DNA from: Clostridium estertheticum
GTDB taxonomy: Bacteria; Bacillota; Clostridia; Clostridiales; Clostridiaceae
Reading direction: 5' to 3'
Assembly (NCBI RefSeq): GCF_026650985.1
Contig: NZ_CP086239.1
Coordinates: 3,720,001-3,784,000, forward strand
Length of the DNA: 64,000 nt
In this document: positions 18,874 through 27,669 of the stretch, in pieces
Numbering within the stretch: position 1 is the first letter of the stretch
Layout of the letters: each line of letters opens with the position of its first letter
Notes under the pieces: model-generated
The model's database searches: none
Told to the model about the DNA's origin: nothing
Seen by the model: the letters and a program-made list of their open reading frames with translations, nothing else
Program-made: the position numbers and the translations under genes

Positions 18874-19425
18874 TTAAAACTGTGGTTCTATCAACCCATA
18901 ATTTCCATCTTTTCTTTTATATACTACATTCACTTCTGAATTACCATTTACTTCCGTACTACCATCACTCATATATACAAAGAAACTATGTCCAACTAAC
19001 TCCATTTGAAGCACTGCTTCTTCTGCAGACATTGGTTTGAATGCAAATTTCTTTGTTTTTACTATTTTAGGTTCTAAACCATCATCTTCACTATTATCAT
19101 ATTGTGGTATACCCTGAAATTTAAGGGACGTTCCTTTATTTCTTTTTTCTAATTTCGTTTTATTTTTTCTGATTTGTCTTTCTAATTTGTCAACAACAAG
19201 ATCTAAGGAAGTATACATATCATCATTTACTTCTTCTGATCTCAAAACAACTCCATTAAAAGGTATTGTAATTTCTATAGTATGTCTGTTCTTATGGACA
19301 CTCATGGTTGTCTGAGCTTCCACATCCGGATTAAAATACTTATCTAATCTAGATACTTTCTTGTCTATCATATTTTTTAATGCTTCTGTTACTTCCATGT
19401 TTTTTCCTATTACTTTAATTTTCAT
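18874..19425 (-). CDS. raiA: Ribosome hibernation promoting factor, long form
   Basis: 183 residues: an N-terminal S30AE/RaiA domain (about 1-100) that binds the decoding centre, a basic linker, and a C-terminal dimerisation domain (about 125-183, FAFKPMSAEEAVLQMELVGHSFFVY). Long HPF dimerises 70S ribosomes into 100S particles in slow growth. GGGG site, ATG start. A structured RNA that I assign to the raiA motif sits about 235 bp upstream on the same strand, an association known in Firmicutes. Confidence 0.95.
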   Translation of the reverse strand: MKIKVIGKNMEVTEALKNMIDKKVSRLDKYFNPDVEAQTTMSVHKNRHTIEITIPFNGVVLRSEEVNDDMYTSLDLVVDKLERQIRKNKTKLEKRNKGTSLKFQGIPQYDNSEDDGLEPKIVKTKKFAFKPMSAEEAVLQMELVGHSFFVYMSDGSTEVNGNSEVNVVYKRKDGNYGLIEPQF

Positions 19426-19659
19426 ACGTACAACCCCTTTCTAATATCCATATAACGTTCTATATTTAAGCATGCTATATGTTTTGTATCTCAATTCTAT
19501 TACACTTAATGCTAAATAGCAACCATAAATTCAGAATTTACGTAATATTAAAGCAATTTAAATAACAATCCCTTAATATTCCTAATTATTACCCTATTTC
19601 TTTATGTGAATTGTTAATTGACTATAATTGTTTTTTGTATTTCAATCGTTTACACAAAC

Positions 19660-19914
19660 AAAAAAAATAAAAACTCCTAATATAATATTAGGAGTTTTTA
19701 TATAGTAAGTTAGTTGACCTGGTCTTTGCCCCCACACTCGCCTGCTGGAGCTTTTGCTACCCAGAATTACCTTCTCACTACTAACACTCTCGCTCGTTAA
19801 AACGGCAGGACTAACCTCTAAGCCGCACCATGCTCACTAAACTTTGTTTAACTTACGTGGATCGTTTCGCCTGCGACTGGCCTCGACTTTCAACCACAAA
19901 CCTAACTTACTACA
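19660..19914 (-). ncRNA. raiA-motif noncoding RNA
   Basis: An island of balanced base composition and dense short complementary segments (about 19698-19914) in an AT-rich gap. Its ends pair (GTAGTAAGTTAG with CTAACTTAC), and a strong hairpin plus T-run (19697-19660) follows. Its own promoter lies at 19921-19948. It is not coding in any frame. Position directly upstream of raiA, size (~210 nt) and terminal pairing fit the raiA RNA motif described from comparative genomics in Firmicutes. I assign it by context and architecture; a covariance search has not been run. Confidence 0.7.
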
Positions 19915-19920
19915 ATCAGT

Positions 19921-19948
19921 ATTATACATTACTTTTGGCTATAGTCAA
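19921..19948 (-). promoter_or_regulatory. Promoter of the raiA-type RNA, overlapping the comFC stop
   Basis: On the minus strand TTGACT (19948-19943), 16-bp spacer, TATAAT (19926-19921). The -10 box overlaps the comFC stop codon and the -35 lies in its last codons. Confidence 0.7.
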
Positions 19949-20602
19949 TATAAAAATATTATTTGCTCCGTTCTTTTTTAGCACATGTGCGCAATGAAAC
20001 GCTGTAGCTCCAGTGGTTATAACATCATCTACAAGTAAAATATTTTTATTTTTTATAAACTCGCTCCCTTTAATTTCAAAGCATTTTTTCATATTGTCCC
20101 ACCTTTGGTCGCCACTTAGACCTATTTGATCTTTAGTATCTTCCGTTTTAACCAAGTTGCATATAACTGGAATACTCGAAAATTGTGCTAAGTATTTTGC
20201 TAGAAACTCACTTTGATTATATCCTCTATTTTTTTGAGCTTTTTTAGTCATAGGTACATAAGATATTAAATCAATCTCCAAATAATTATTTTTAACAGAT
20301 TCCAGCATATATTTAGCCAAAATTTCGCCGCATATAAAATCATTTTTATATTTAAGTCTAATAATTAGTTCTTTAACAATACTCGAATAATAAAACACTG
20401 ACCTTGCAATGTATTCTTCTTCACTACTACCTATATAAAAACTTTCCTCGGAGCGTCTAAGTTTTTTTCTACATACAGTGCACAGCGCTTCACTCTCTTC
20501 ACTATATCCACTACATATTACGCATGATTCATCACCAGAATATATAACTTGAACTAAACAGTAAAGTATCTTTTTTATATATTTAATAATCCTCTTTCCC
20601 AC
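19922..20602 (-). CDS. comFC: ComF family protein (ComFC)
   Basis: 226 residues. The N-terminus has a four-cysteine zinc site (CVICSGYSE...LCTVC), and the C-terminus a phosphoribosyltransferase-type fold with the signature NILLVDDVITTGAT. ComFC is needed for DNA uptake in transformable Firmicutes; its reaction is not known. The start is a GTG within the end of the upstream gene, with which it overlaps by 28 bp, so translation is coupled. The conserved GYNQSEFLAK segment lies near residue 128. Confidence 0.88.
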   Translation of the reverse strand: MGKRIIKYIKKILYCLVQVIYSGDESCVICSGYSEESEALCTVCRKKLRRSEESFYIGSSEEEYIARSVFYYSSIVKELIIRLKYKNDFICGEILAKYMLESVKNNYLEIDLISYVPMTKKAQKNRGYNQSEFLAKYLAQFSSIPVICNLVKTEDTKDQIGLSGDQRWDNMKKCFEIKGSEFIKNKNILLVDDVITTGATAFHCAHVLKKNGANNIFILTIAKSNV

Positions 20603-21603
20603 GCTTTCTCATTAAATTTACTAGCCATACTTTTAGCTTTATCCATTTGAACAGTTTGAGCATTAGCTAAAAATATAGCCTCACCCCTTTGTATATTCTC
20701 AAATCTTCCAACTTTACTTGATAAAAAAAACAATTGTTTATAGTCGAATTTCACGTTATCAGCAAAGTAAACTATAACATCAATCGAATGGAATTCTAAA
20801 TAGTTTTCTTCAAAGTCATTTGTTACGAGTATTCCCTTATCTTTATTCATAAAGTTTACTTTAATATTATCATCACTTCTACTTTTAATAAATAAAACTA
20901 TATTTTCACTTAACTTCTTTTTAAAATTACTAAGGTACGCGAATACAGACATAACTTTTTGTGCGTCTGGCACAAATATTATTACCTTTCTGTTAGATAT
21001 TATTGACCAATTTAAATATTCATAAACTACTAAAGGTATATCCAAACTAAGATTTATTCTAGTAGTTATAATCCTAGGCTCAATAATTGGGATATTAGCA
21101 TTTTTTATCGGAAACATAATTGTATTATCCTCACTTAAAACATTTTCTACACAGTATGCTATAGCTAACCCCTCTTCGCCTCTCATTTTCAGTAATATAT
21201 TTTTTATTTGCTCTTTATTAAACTTCGGGAAACTCCTAATATCATTATAAATAACCAAATCAAATTTTTCTTGTAGTTTTAATGCATTCTCATGGCTGCA
21301 TATGTATAAATACCCACTTTCGCTCGTATAATTCGTTGTAGATGAATACACATATTGACCTAGATTGCTATATTTATTAATATAATAAAGAATATCAATG
21401 TTACGTTCATCTTCATTAGTTATATATAATATGTTTTTGTTTTCGTTTGCATATGTTACTATCGTTTTTAAGAATATATCAGAGGAATTATAAAATACAG
21501 ATACAATATCAATATTATTTTCACCATTTATATAAGCTTTAAAAATCCCCTTACTAATTTCATCTTTTTCCTTACTAAGGTTTAATTTTGCGTAGTAAAC
21601 CAT
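20575..21603 (-). CDS. ComFA-like helicase-related protein lacking Walker A
   Basis: 342 residues, GGAG site, ATG start. No GxxxxGKT is present. There is a possible remnant of the DEAD region (FDLVIYNDIRSF, about residues 113-124), a second-domain strand (VIIFVPDAQKVMSVFAYL, about 207-224) and a C-terminal stretch with SSKVGRF in the place of helicase motif VI (QxxGRxGR). The last 40 residues resemble ComFA tails. It overlaps comFC, just as comFA precedes comFC in Bacillus. I infer a degenerate ComFA homologue that probably no longer hydrolyses ATP; alternatively an unrelated clostridial protein. Function unknown. Confidence 0.5.
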   Translation of the reverse strand: MVYYAKLNLSKEKDEISKGIFKAYINGENNIDIVSVFYNSSDIFLKTIVTYANENKNILYITNEDERNIDILYYINKYSNLGQYVYSSTTNYTSESGYLYICSHENALKLQEKFDLVIYNDIRSFPKFNKEQIKNILLKMRGEEGLAIAYCVENVLSEDNTIMFPIKNANIPIIEPRIITTRINLSLDIPLVVYEYLNWSIISNRKVIIFVPDAQKVMSVFAYLSNFKKKLSENIVLFIKSRSDDNIKVNFMNKDKGILVTNDFEENYLEFHSIDVIVYFADNVKFDYKQLFFLSSKVGRFENIQRGEAIFLANAQTVQMDKAKSMASKFNEKAWERGLLNI

Positions 21604-21649
21604 GTAAAATCTCCTTTATAATTAAATAATCACCTGTGGCGTCGTAATA

Positions 21650-23875
21650 TTAATCTAGACTCAGATTTGCATCTACTATTTGTTTTATTCTAAAGCCCAG
21701 TGCAGAATATCTCTCGAAACTTCTGTTATTGTCTTTCATGAAACTAATAGCTTTTCTCTCGCCCACTAAAACAACCATATTTTTAGCCCTAGTTATACCT
21801 GTATAGAGCAAATTTCTATTCATTAAAAGTGGTGGCCCCATGAACATAGGCATAATTACAACTTCAAACTCACTTCCTTGACTCTTATGTATTGTTATAG
21901 CATAAGCAAGCATTAGTTCATCTAAATTCACACCCTCGTATTCTACACGCTTATCATCATCGAAAATGACAACAACATTCTCATTGTCTTCATTAATATC
22001 TTCTACATACCCTACATCACCATTAAAAATTCCAGTGCCATCCTCTGCTTTTGCATTCATTTTATGCCACTTCATAGAGTAATTATTTTTTATTTGCATA
22101 ACCTTGTCACCAACCCTAAATATCGTATTTCTAAATTCTTTTTCTTTTTTATCTTTAATTTTAGGATTTAATATTTTCTGAAGCTCGATATTTAAATTCT
22201 CTATGCCAAGTATGCCCTTCCTCATGGGTGATAATATTTGAATGTTCTTCATTTTATCCCATTCTTTGTTGAAATTAGGTAGTCTTGTATTTATTAAAGT
22301 TATTATGTTATTTAAAATTTTCTCCGGTTCATTGTTTTCAATAAAATAAAAATCTTTACCCTTTTTATTTAGAATAGGCATTTCACCATTATTAATCTTA
22401 TGGGCATTGACAATAATCATACTTTCCTGTGCTTGCCTAAAGATCTCCTTAAGTTTAACCACCTTAACACTTTTGCTATCAATAAGGTCTCTCAGAACGT
22501 TACCCGGTCCAACTGATGGCAGCTGATCAACGTCACCAACTATTATAAGTCTAGTCCCTATTGTAATCGCATTTAACAAACTATTCATAAGCATTATGTC
22601 TATCATAGATGCTTCATCAACAATTAATACATCACAATCAAGTGGAGATTCCTCGCTTTTAGTAAACTGTGAACTGTCATCTCCACCTATCCCGAGCTCT
22701 AGCAGTCTATGTATTGTTTTCGCTTCACGTCCAGTAGCTTCAGTCATTCTTTTCGCAGCGCGGCCTGTAGGTGCAGCCATATACACTTTAAGTCCTGCTT
22801 TTTCAAACATTTCTATAATGCAATTGATTATAGTTGTTTTACCCGTACCTGGCCCTCCTGTTATAATTTCAATACTATTTTCCATAGCCCCGCAAATTGC
22901 ACTCCTTTGAGAAGTCGCAAATTGTATATTTTTTTCTTTCTCAAAATCATTAATTTTCTCTTCTACATCTATTTCTAATTCTTCATACTCTTCTATAGAT
23001 AAGGTTATAATTTTTTTAGTTATACTTAATTCACAATAATAAAAAGGCATAGTAAAAACGCAGTCTTCTTCATCTATATTCTCAATTTTCAATTTACCAT
23101 TCAATACATTATCATAAATATTTTTCTCAATTTCTTCATCAGTAACCCCAAGGATGTTTTTAGATTGCTTATACAATTTTAAAAGGGGCATATAAGTGTT
23201 TCCCATAGCACAAAATTCATTAACCACATAATTAATTCCACTTTGTATTCTAAAAGGCGATTCTTTGTCAATCCCTAAACTTCTCGCTATCTTATCTGCA
23301 ATTTTAAATCCTACACCAGAAATAGTTTCAGTTAGTACATAAGGATTATCTTGAACTACTTTTATCGATTCTGCTCCATATTTTTTATATATTTTTACAC
23401 ATTGACTAGGTGTTACTCCATATGTTTGAAGAAATATCATAATATTTTTTACTTCTCTTTGCTTTGCGTAAGATTCGAATATTAACTGAATCTTTTTTTG
23501 TCCTATACCATCTATTTCTTTTAATTTCTCTATCTCATTATCTAATATGTTCATAGTATCTTCGCCAAAGCGCTGTACTATTTTTTTAGCAGTTACAGGT
23601 CCAATTCCCTGAATAACTCCTGAAGATAAATATTTTTCTATACCCATAAGTGAACTAGGTATAATTTCCTCACACTGGACTATCTTAAATTGTTTACCAA
23701 ATTGAGGATGATTAACCCACTCTCCAGTTAACTTCAGATTCTGCCCTTCACTTATATATGGCACAACGCCAACCACGGTTATTTGTTTTTTATTATCATT
23801 TAAATGAGCAATTATATATCCATTGTCTTCATTATGAAATACTATATCTTCGATTGTTCCTTGTATTTCTGACAT
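21650..23875 (-). CDS. recD2: RecD2-type SF1 DNA helicase
   Basis: 741 residues from the ATG at 23875 (GGGGAG site); an upstream ATG would add 20 residues without a site. Order: N-terminal OB-like region, helix-hairpin-helix repeats (about 90-210), then the helicase core with Walker A GGPGTGKTT, Walker B VDEASM, GDVDQLPSVG and the late SH3-like region before AYAITIHKSQGSEF. RecD2 proteins are 5'-3' helicases not bound to RecBC, involved in repair. It is followed by the ComFA-like gene 46 bp later on the same strand. Confidence 0.95.
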   Translation of the reverse strand: MSEIQGTIEDIVFHNEDNGYIIAHLNDNKKQITVVGVVPYISEGQNLKLTGEWVNHPQFGKQFKIVQCEEIIPSSLMGIEKYLSSGVIQGIGPVTAKKIVQRFGEDTMNILDNEIEKLKEIDGIGQKKIQLIFESYAKQREVKNIMIFLQTYGVTPSQCVKIYKKYGAESIKVVQDNPYVLTETISGVGFKIADKIARSLGIDKESPFRIQSGINYVVNEFCAMGNTYMPLLKLYKQSKNILGVTDEEIEKNIYDNVLNGKLKIENIDEEDCVFTMPFYYCELSITKKIITLSIEEYEELEIDVEEKINDFEKEKNIQFATSQRSAICGAMENSIEIITGGPGTGKTTIINCIIEMFEKAGLKVYMAAPTGRAAKRMTEATGREAKTIHRLLELGIGGDDSSQFTKSEESPLDCDVLIVDEASMIDIMLMNSLLNAITIGTRLIIVGDVDQLPSVGPGNVLRDLIDSKSVKVVKLKEIFRQAQESMIIVNAHKINNGEMPILNKKGKDFYFIENNEPEKILNNIITLINTRLPNFNKEWDKMKNIQILSPMRKGILGIENLNIELQKILNPKIKDKKEKEFRNTIFRVGDKVMQIKNNYSMKWHKMNAKAEDGTGIFNGDVGYVEDINEDNENVVVIFDDDKRVEYEGVNLDELMLAYAITIHKSQGSEFEVVIMPMFMGPPLLMNRNLLYTGITRAKNMVVLVGERKAISFMKDNNRSFERYSALGFRIKQIVDANLSLD

Positions 23876-24056
23876 AAAATCTCCCCTATTTATAAATTTA
23901 TATAATAATATTATTATATCATATGTGTTATACAACTTTTATCAATAGTATACCTCTATCTTAAGTTTTATCAAAATTCTAATTAATAATCCATAAACTG
24001 TATAATAAATATGATTTTATAATTATCTTACTTTAAAATTAATAATTATATACGCA

Positions 24057-24092
24057 AAAGAAGGATAACAATTATTAATTGTCATCCTTTTT
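24057..24092 (-). terminator. Terminator after metK
   Basis: AGGATAACAAT hairpin with a closely matching right arm, T-run on the minus strand. Confidence 0.8.
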
Positions 24093-24100
24093 TACTTATA

Positions 24101-25276
24101 TTATAAATATTTTTTTATTTCATCAACCTTATTTAATTTTTCCCAACTTAAATCTAGATCATTTCTTCCAAAATGTCCATAAGCTGCTACTTGTTTATAA
24201 ATAGGTTTTCTAAGATCTAATTCTCTTATAATAACAGCTGGTCTTAAATCAAATACTTTTTCGATTATTGCAACTATTTTATCGTCAGAAATTTTTCCTG
24301 TTCCAAAAGTTTCTGCTTCTATAGATACTGGCTTGGCTACACCTATAGCATACGCTAACTGAATTTCTAATTTATCTGAAACCCCTGCAGCTACTAAATT
24401 TTTAGCAACCCATCTTGCAGCATATGCAGCTGATCTATCAACTTTCGTTGGATCTTTTCCTGAGAAACATCCACCGCCATGTCTACCAGATCCTCCATAA
24501 GTATCAACTATTATTTTTCTTCCTGTTAAACCAGAATCACCTTGAGGTCCTCCGATTACAAATCTACCTGTAGGATTTATATAATATTTCGTATTTTCAT
24601 CTAATAATTCACTTGGAACTATTGGCTTTATTACGTTTTCTATTAAATCTTTTTCAATTTGATCATGAGTTGCTTCTACTCCATGTTGAGTTGAAATAAC
24701 AATAGTATCTATTCTAACTGGTTTATTGTCTTCATACTCTACAGTAACCTGAGTTTTTCCATCTGGTCTCAAGTATTTTAATGTACCATCTTTCCTTACT
24801 TCACTTAATCTTCTTGCTAATCTATGTGCCATAGAAATCGGAAGAGGCATATACTCTGGTGTCTCATTAGTGGCAAACCCAAACATCATACCTTGATCTC
24901 CAGCGCCTATTGAATCAACTTTCGATGTACGGCCTTCCTTAGACTCTAAATCTTCATCAACACCCATAGCTATATCTGATGATTGTTCATTAATAGATGT
25001 AATTACTGCGCATGTACTAGCATCGAAACCATATTTCGCTCTAGTATATCCTATACCTTCAATAGTATTTCTAACAACCTTAGGAACATCTACATAACAA
25101 TTAGTTGTTATCTCTCCCATAACCAATACCATTCCAGTAGTAACTGCAGTTTCACAAGCAACTCTAGCGTAAGGATCTTGTTCTAATATAGCATCAAGTA
25201 CAGCATCTGAAATTTGGTCACAAATTTTATCTGGATGTCCTTCTGTAACTGATTCTGATGTGAATAATCTTTTCAT
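24101..25276 (-). CDS. metK: S-adenosylmethionine synthetase
   Basis: 391 residues. Makes SAM from methionine and ATP. Both signatures are present: [10 protein letters not shown] (about residues 119-128) and [19 protein letters not shown] (about 267-285), as well as the N-terminal SEGHPDK-type motif (VTEGHPDK). GGAG site and ATG start. A SAM-I riboswitch upstream should end transcription when SAM is plentiful. Monocistronic between recD2 and the tRNA cluster. Confidence 0.98.
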   Translation of the reverse strand: MKRLFTSESVTEGHPDKICDQISDAVLDAILEQDPYARVACETAVTTGMVLVMGEITTNCYVDVPKVVRNTIEGIGYTRAKYGFDASTCAVITSINEQSSDIAMGVDEDLESKEGRTSKVDSIGAGDQGMMFGFATNETPEYMPLPISMAHRLARRLSEVRKDGTLKYLRPDGKTQVTVEYEDNKPVRIDTIVISTQHGVEATHDQIEKDLIENVIKPIVPSELLDENTKYYINPTGRFVIGGPQGDSGLTGRKIIVDTYGGSGRHGGGCFSGKDPTKVDRSAAYAARWVAKNLVAAGVSDKLEIQLAYAIGVAKPVSIEAETFGTGKISDDKIVAIIEKVFDLRPAVIIRELDLRKPIYKQVAAYGHFGRNDLDLSWEKLNKVDEIKKYL

Positions 25277-25320
25277 ATTAATTCTCCTTTCTAATGCTAA
25301 ATAATAATTTTTATAAAAAT

Positions 25321-25350
25321 AAAACCCCTTCCAAAAATAAGAAGAGGTGT
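25321..25350 (-). terminator. Expression-platform terminator of the SAM-I riboswitch
   Basis: CCTCTTC / GAAGGGG hairpin followed by T-rich sequence between aptamer and metK. Confidence 0.7.
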
Positions 25351-25359
25351 TTTATCCAT

Positions 25360-25464
25360 CTCCCTTATCTTGCAGATTATACCTGCAGGAATTGGCACCA
25401 TGGTGCATAGCACCGGTTGCCGGGTTTCATAGGGCCTTTTTCCCTCCACCTCTCTTGATAAGAG
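25360..25464 (-). promoter_or_regulatory. SAM-I riboswitch (S-box) of metK
   Basis: The minus strand shows the canonical blocks: CTTATCAAGAGAGGTGGAGG, GGCCCTATGAAACCCGGCAA, GGTGCCAATTCC and the closing GATAAGGGAGA. Confidence 0.97.
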
Positions 25465-25486
25465 TTATCAATATTAAGTTTTCATT

Positions 25487-25515
25487 ATACTACCACATGC
25501 AATCAGCAGTGTCAA
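25487..25515 (-). promoter_or_regulatory. Promoter of the metK leader
   Basis: TTGACA (25515-25510), 17-bp spacer, TAGTAT (25492-25487; TATAAT overlaps three bases later) on the minus strand. Confidence 0.7.
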
Positions 25516-25572
25516 CATATCTCAATTACTTTTAAATTAAATAAGTAAAAAAAGACATCTATTGATGTCTTT

Positions 25573-25657
25573 TGGTGGAGGAGGATGGATTCGAACCATC
25601 GAAACATTACGTAACAGATTTACAGTCTGCCCCCTTTGGCCACTCGGGAACTCCTCC
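25573..25657 (-). tRNA. tRNA-Tyr (GTA), copy 1
   Basis: 85 nt with long variable arm (class II), anticodon loop CTGTAAA, encoded CCA. Identical by eye to the second Tyr gene. Confidence 0.95.
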
Positions 25658-25662
25658 ATACG

Positions 25663-25737
25663 TGGAGCTAGCAATAGGAATTGAACCTACAACCTGCTGA
25701 TTACAAGTCAGCTGCTCTACCGTTGAGCCATGCTAGC
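25663..25737 (-). tRNA. tRNA-Thr (TGT), copy 1
   Basis: Acceptor GCTAGCA/TGCTAGC, anticodon loop CTTGTAA with anticodon TGT, encoded CCA. Five bases from tRNA-Tyr. Confidence 0.95.
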
Positions 25738-25767
25738 ATATACTTATTTGATTATAAAAAATTATTA

Positions 25768-25843
25768 TGGTGGGAACAACAGGGTTCGAACCTGTGACCC
25801 TCTGCTTGTAAGGCAGATGCTCTCCCAGCTGAGCTATGCTCCC
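25768..25843 (-). tRNA. tRNA-Val (TAC)
   Basis: Acceptor GGGAGCA/TGTTCCC, anticodon loop CTTACAA with anticodon TAC, encoded CCA. It lies between the two Tyr-Thr pairs. Confidence 0.95.
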
Positions 25844-25865
25844 AGAATTAAATAAACACAATAAA

Positions 25866-25950
25866 TGGTGGAGGAGGATGGATTCGAACCATCGAAACAT
25901 TACGTAACAGATTTACAGTCTGCCCCCTTTGGCCACTCGGGAACTCCTCC
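25866..25950 (-). tRNA. tRNA-Tyr (GTA), copy 2
   Basis: Same sequence as copy 1, class II arm, encoded CCA. Confidence 0.95.
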
Positions 25951-25955
25951 ATATG

Positions 25956-26030
25956 TGGAGCTAGCAATAGGAATTGAACCTACAACCTGCTGATTACAAG
26001 TCAGCTGCTCTACCGTTGAGCCATGCTAGC
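25956..26030 (-). tRNA. tRNA-Thr (TGT), copy 2
   Basis: Same sequence as copy 1; first gene of the five-tRNA transcript. Confidence 0.95.
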
Positions 26031-26068
26031 ATATTATTAATATATTGTTTGCCGTGTCGACAAGGATT

Positions 26069-26097
26069 ATTATACAACTTAAAATAATAAATTACAA
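26069..26097 (-). promoter_or_regulatory. Promoter of the Thr-Tyr-Val-Thr-Tyr tRNA operon
   Basis: TTGTAA (26097-26092), 17-bp spacer, TATAAT (26074-26069) on the minus strand, 38 bp before the first tRNA. Confidence 0.65.
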
Positions 26098-26226
26098 ATT
26101 TATTTTCCTTAAATAAACAACTTCTTCTCTATATTACTGTATCATTCTCATATTTACTCAGTATTAAACGCTAATACAACTTTTTATTTTTTAAAAGTTT
26201 TTTTCATATAACTCGCTTAAATATAG

Positions 26227-26826
26227 TTAATTCATTTCTTCTGCCAAGTTCATATCTATAAACCTTCCAGCTACCTTCCTAACTTTGTCATATTCTTTTT
26301 CTGATAAATCCTTTTTCAATAATTTAAGTGCTTTAAGAACACCCCCCTCAGCATCTTTGGCATATAAATATTCCTGCACTTTCTTATACTCCTCTTTATC
26401 TAACTTCATGCTTACATACAATAACTTGATTTTATCAGAAGCAGTTAAATTTTCTTCTATTTTTGATGCGGATACTTTAAAGACTGCTTTTTCATTTTTT
26501 TCTATATAATTATAATAATTTTCTAGACTATCCTTCTCCTCCTCATTTTTTTTAGTATCTAGATCTGATGAAATTACATTTGAACTACTACTACTCACCT
26601 TTTCTTCTTCGTTTTTATAATTACTACTCAATTTTTTATCCTGCATATCATCCTTTATAAGCACTTTAACACCATCATTATTAGCTGTTCTTGAATTAGA
26701 ATGTTTTGTATACTCAGCCACCTCAGGTTTATGCAAATTATCAACATAGTAATGATATGAAACCATGCTAATCACACTTACTAAAGTAGAGAATATAATA
26801 ATGAATAATGAATTAATTCTTTTCAT
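26227..26826 (-). CDS. Hypothetical membrane-anchored or secreted protein
   Basis: 199 residues, not recognised. One hydrophobic segment at about residues 5-25 (signal anchor), then a low-complexity, highly charged Ser/Lys/Glu linker to about residue 100, then a helical C-terminal region (about 120-199) with KLLYVSMKLDKEEYKKVQEYL and repeated Lys/Glu heptad-like patterns. GGGGTG site and ATG start. It stands alone and is divergent from yyaC. The anchored helical layout resembles many clostridial sporulation or envelope proteins, but no family can be named. Confidence 0.6.
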   Translation of the reverse strand: MKRINSLFIIIFSTLVSVISMVSYHYYVDNLHKPEVAEYTKHSNSRTANNDGVKVLIKDDMQDKKLSSNYKNEEEKVSSSSSNVISSDLDTKKNEEEKDSLENYYNYIEKNEKAVFKVSASKIEENLTASDKIKLLYVSMKLDKEEYKKVQEYLYAKDAEGGVLKALKLLKKDLSEKEYDKVRKVAGRFIDMNLAEEMN

Positions 26827-26990
26827 AAAAAAATCACCCCAAATAATTATTATATATATAGATTCTTTGCCAATTAATGATTTTTTTATTCTTTATAATA
26901 ATAATGCTCGGAGTTTATTCATATAAATGATTCATAGGAAAATAAATAAGAATTGTTTTTCAAAGGCAAAAATGCAAGGAGGTATATTTC

Positions 26991-27554
26991 TTGAGCAAAG
27001 CTAAAACCCATTATAAAGACCCTTTAGCATACTATACAATTTCTAATTTTCTAAAAGACTATATTGACAAAAACACTCTAGTCGTTTGCATAGGTACCGA
27101 TAGATGTATAGGTGATTGCCTTGGACCTTTGGTTGGTACCTTTTTAAAGAATAGTTCCTTTCCATTGCCCGTTTATGGCACTATAGATAATCCGATTCAT
27201 GCCTTAAACATAGATAGTAAGTTATCTGAAATAAACACAAAACATCCAAACTGTACTATCATAGGTGTTGATGCATGTCTTGGCGATATTTCAAATATTG
27301 GTGAAATCCAAGCTAGGAATTATCCAATTCATCCTGGTAAAGGTGTAGGTAAAAACCTCCCCCAAGTAGGCAATGTCTCATTAGTAGGTATAGTAGATTC
27401 AAGTGATGATAGTGAATTATTCACTAATAGAAACATAAGACTTAGTTTAGTAATGGAAATTGCTAATGTTTTAAGTAGATCCCTTATACATTCATATTAT
27501 TTATACTCACTTACCACTGATCAAAATAATATAATTCCTATCAACATGCTCTAA
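26991..27554 (+). CDS. yyaC: Spore protease YyaC (DUF1256)
   Basis: 187 residues. YyaC belongs to the GPR-related DUF1256 family of putative spore proteases. Conserved GTDRCIGDCLGPLVG (about residues 36-50) and IIGVDACLG (about 91-99) mark the family. The start is a TTG placed about nine bases after AGGAGG; I see no ATG in that position. Role in spore development is inferred from the family. It is divergent from the anchored hypothetical and convergent with the mbl-type gene. Confidence 0.88.
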   Translation: MSKAKTHYKDPLAYYTISNFLKDYIDKNTLVVCIGTDRCIGDCLGPLVGTFLKNSSFPLPVYGTIDNPIHALNIDSKLSEINTKHPNCTIIGVDACLGDISNIGEIQARNYPIHPGKGVGKNLPQVGNVSLVGIVDSSDDSELFTNRNIRLSLVMEIANVLSRSLIHSYYLYSLTTDQNNIIPINML

Positions 27555-27605
27555 TTAATTTTTTATATAATAATTAACAACATTTACGCTTTTTTTAAAA
27601 TATAT

Positions 27606-27651
27606 AAAAATAAGCAATACAATTAATAAAATAATTGTATTGCTTATTTTT
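27606..27651. terminator. Bidirectional terminator between yyaC and mreB/mbl
   Basis: AAAAATAAGCAATACAATT arm pairs with its complement around a short loop; T-runs on both strands, placed between convergent genes. Confidence 0.85.
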
Positions 27652-27669
27652 ATAGCTTGTTTACACTTT

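Noticed and set aside
25347-25535. 62-codon + strand ORF
   Set aside because: It is the complement of the SAM-I riboswitch.
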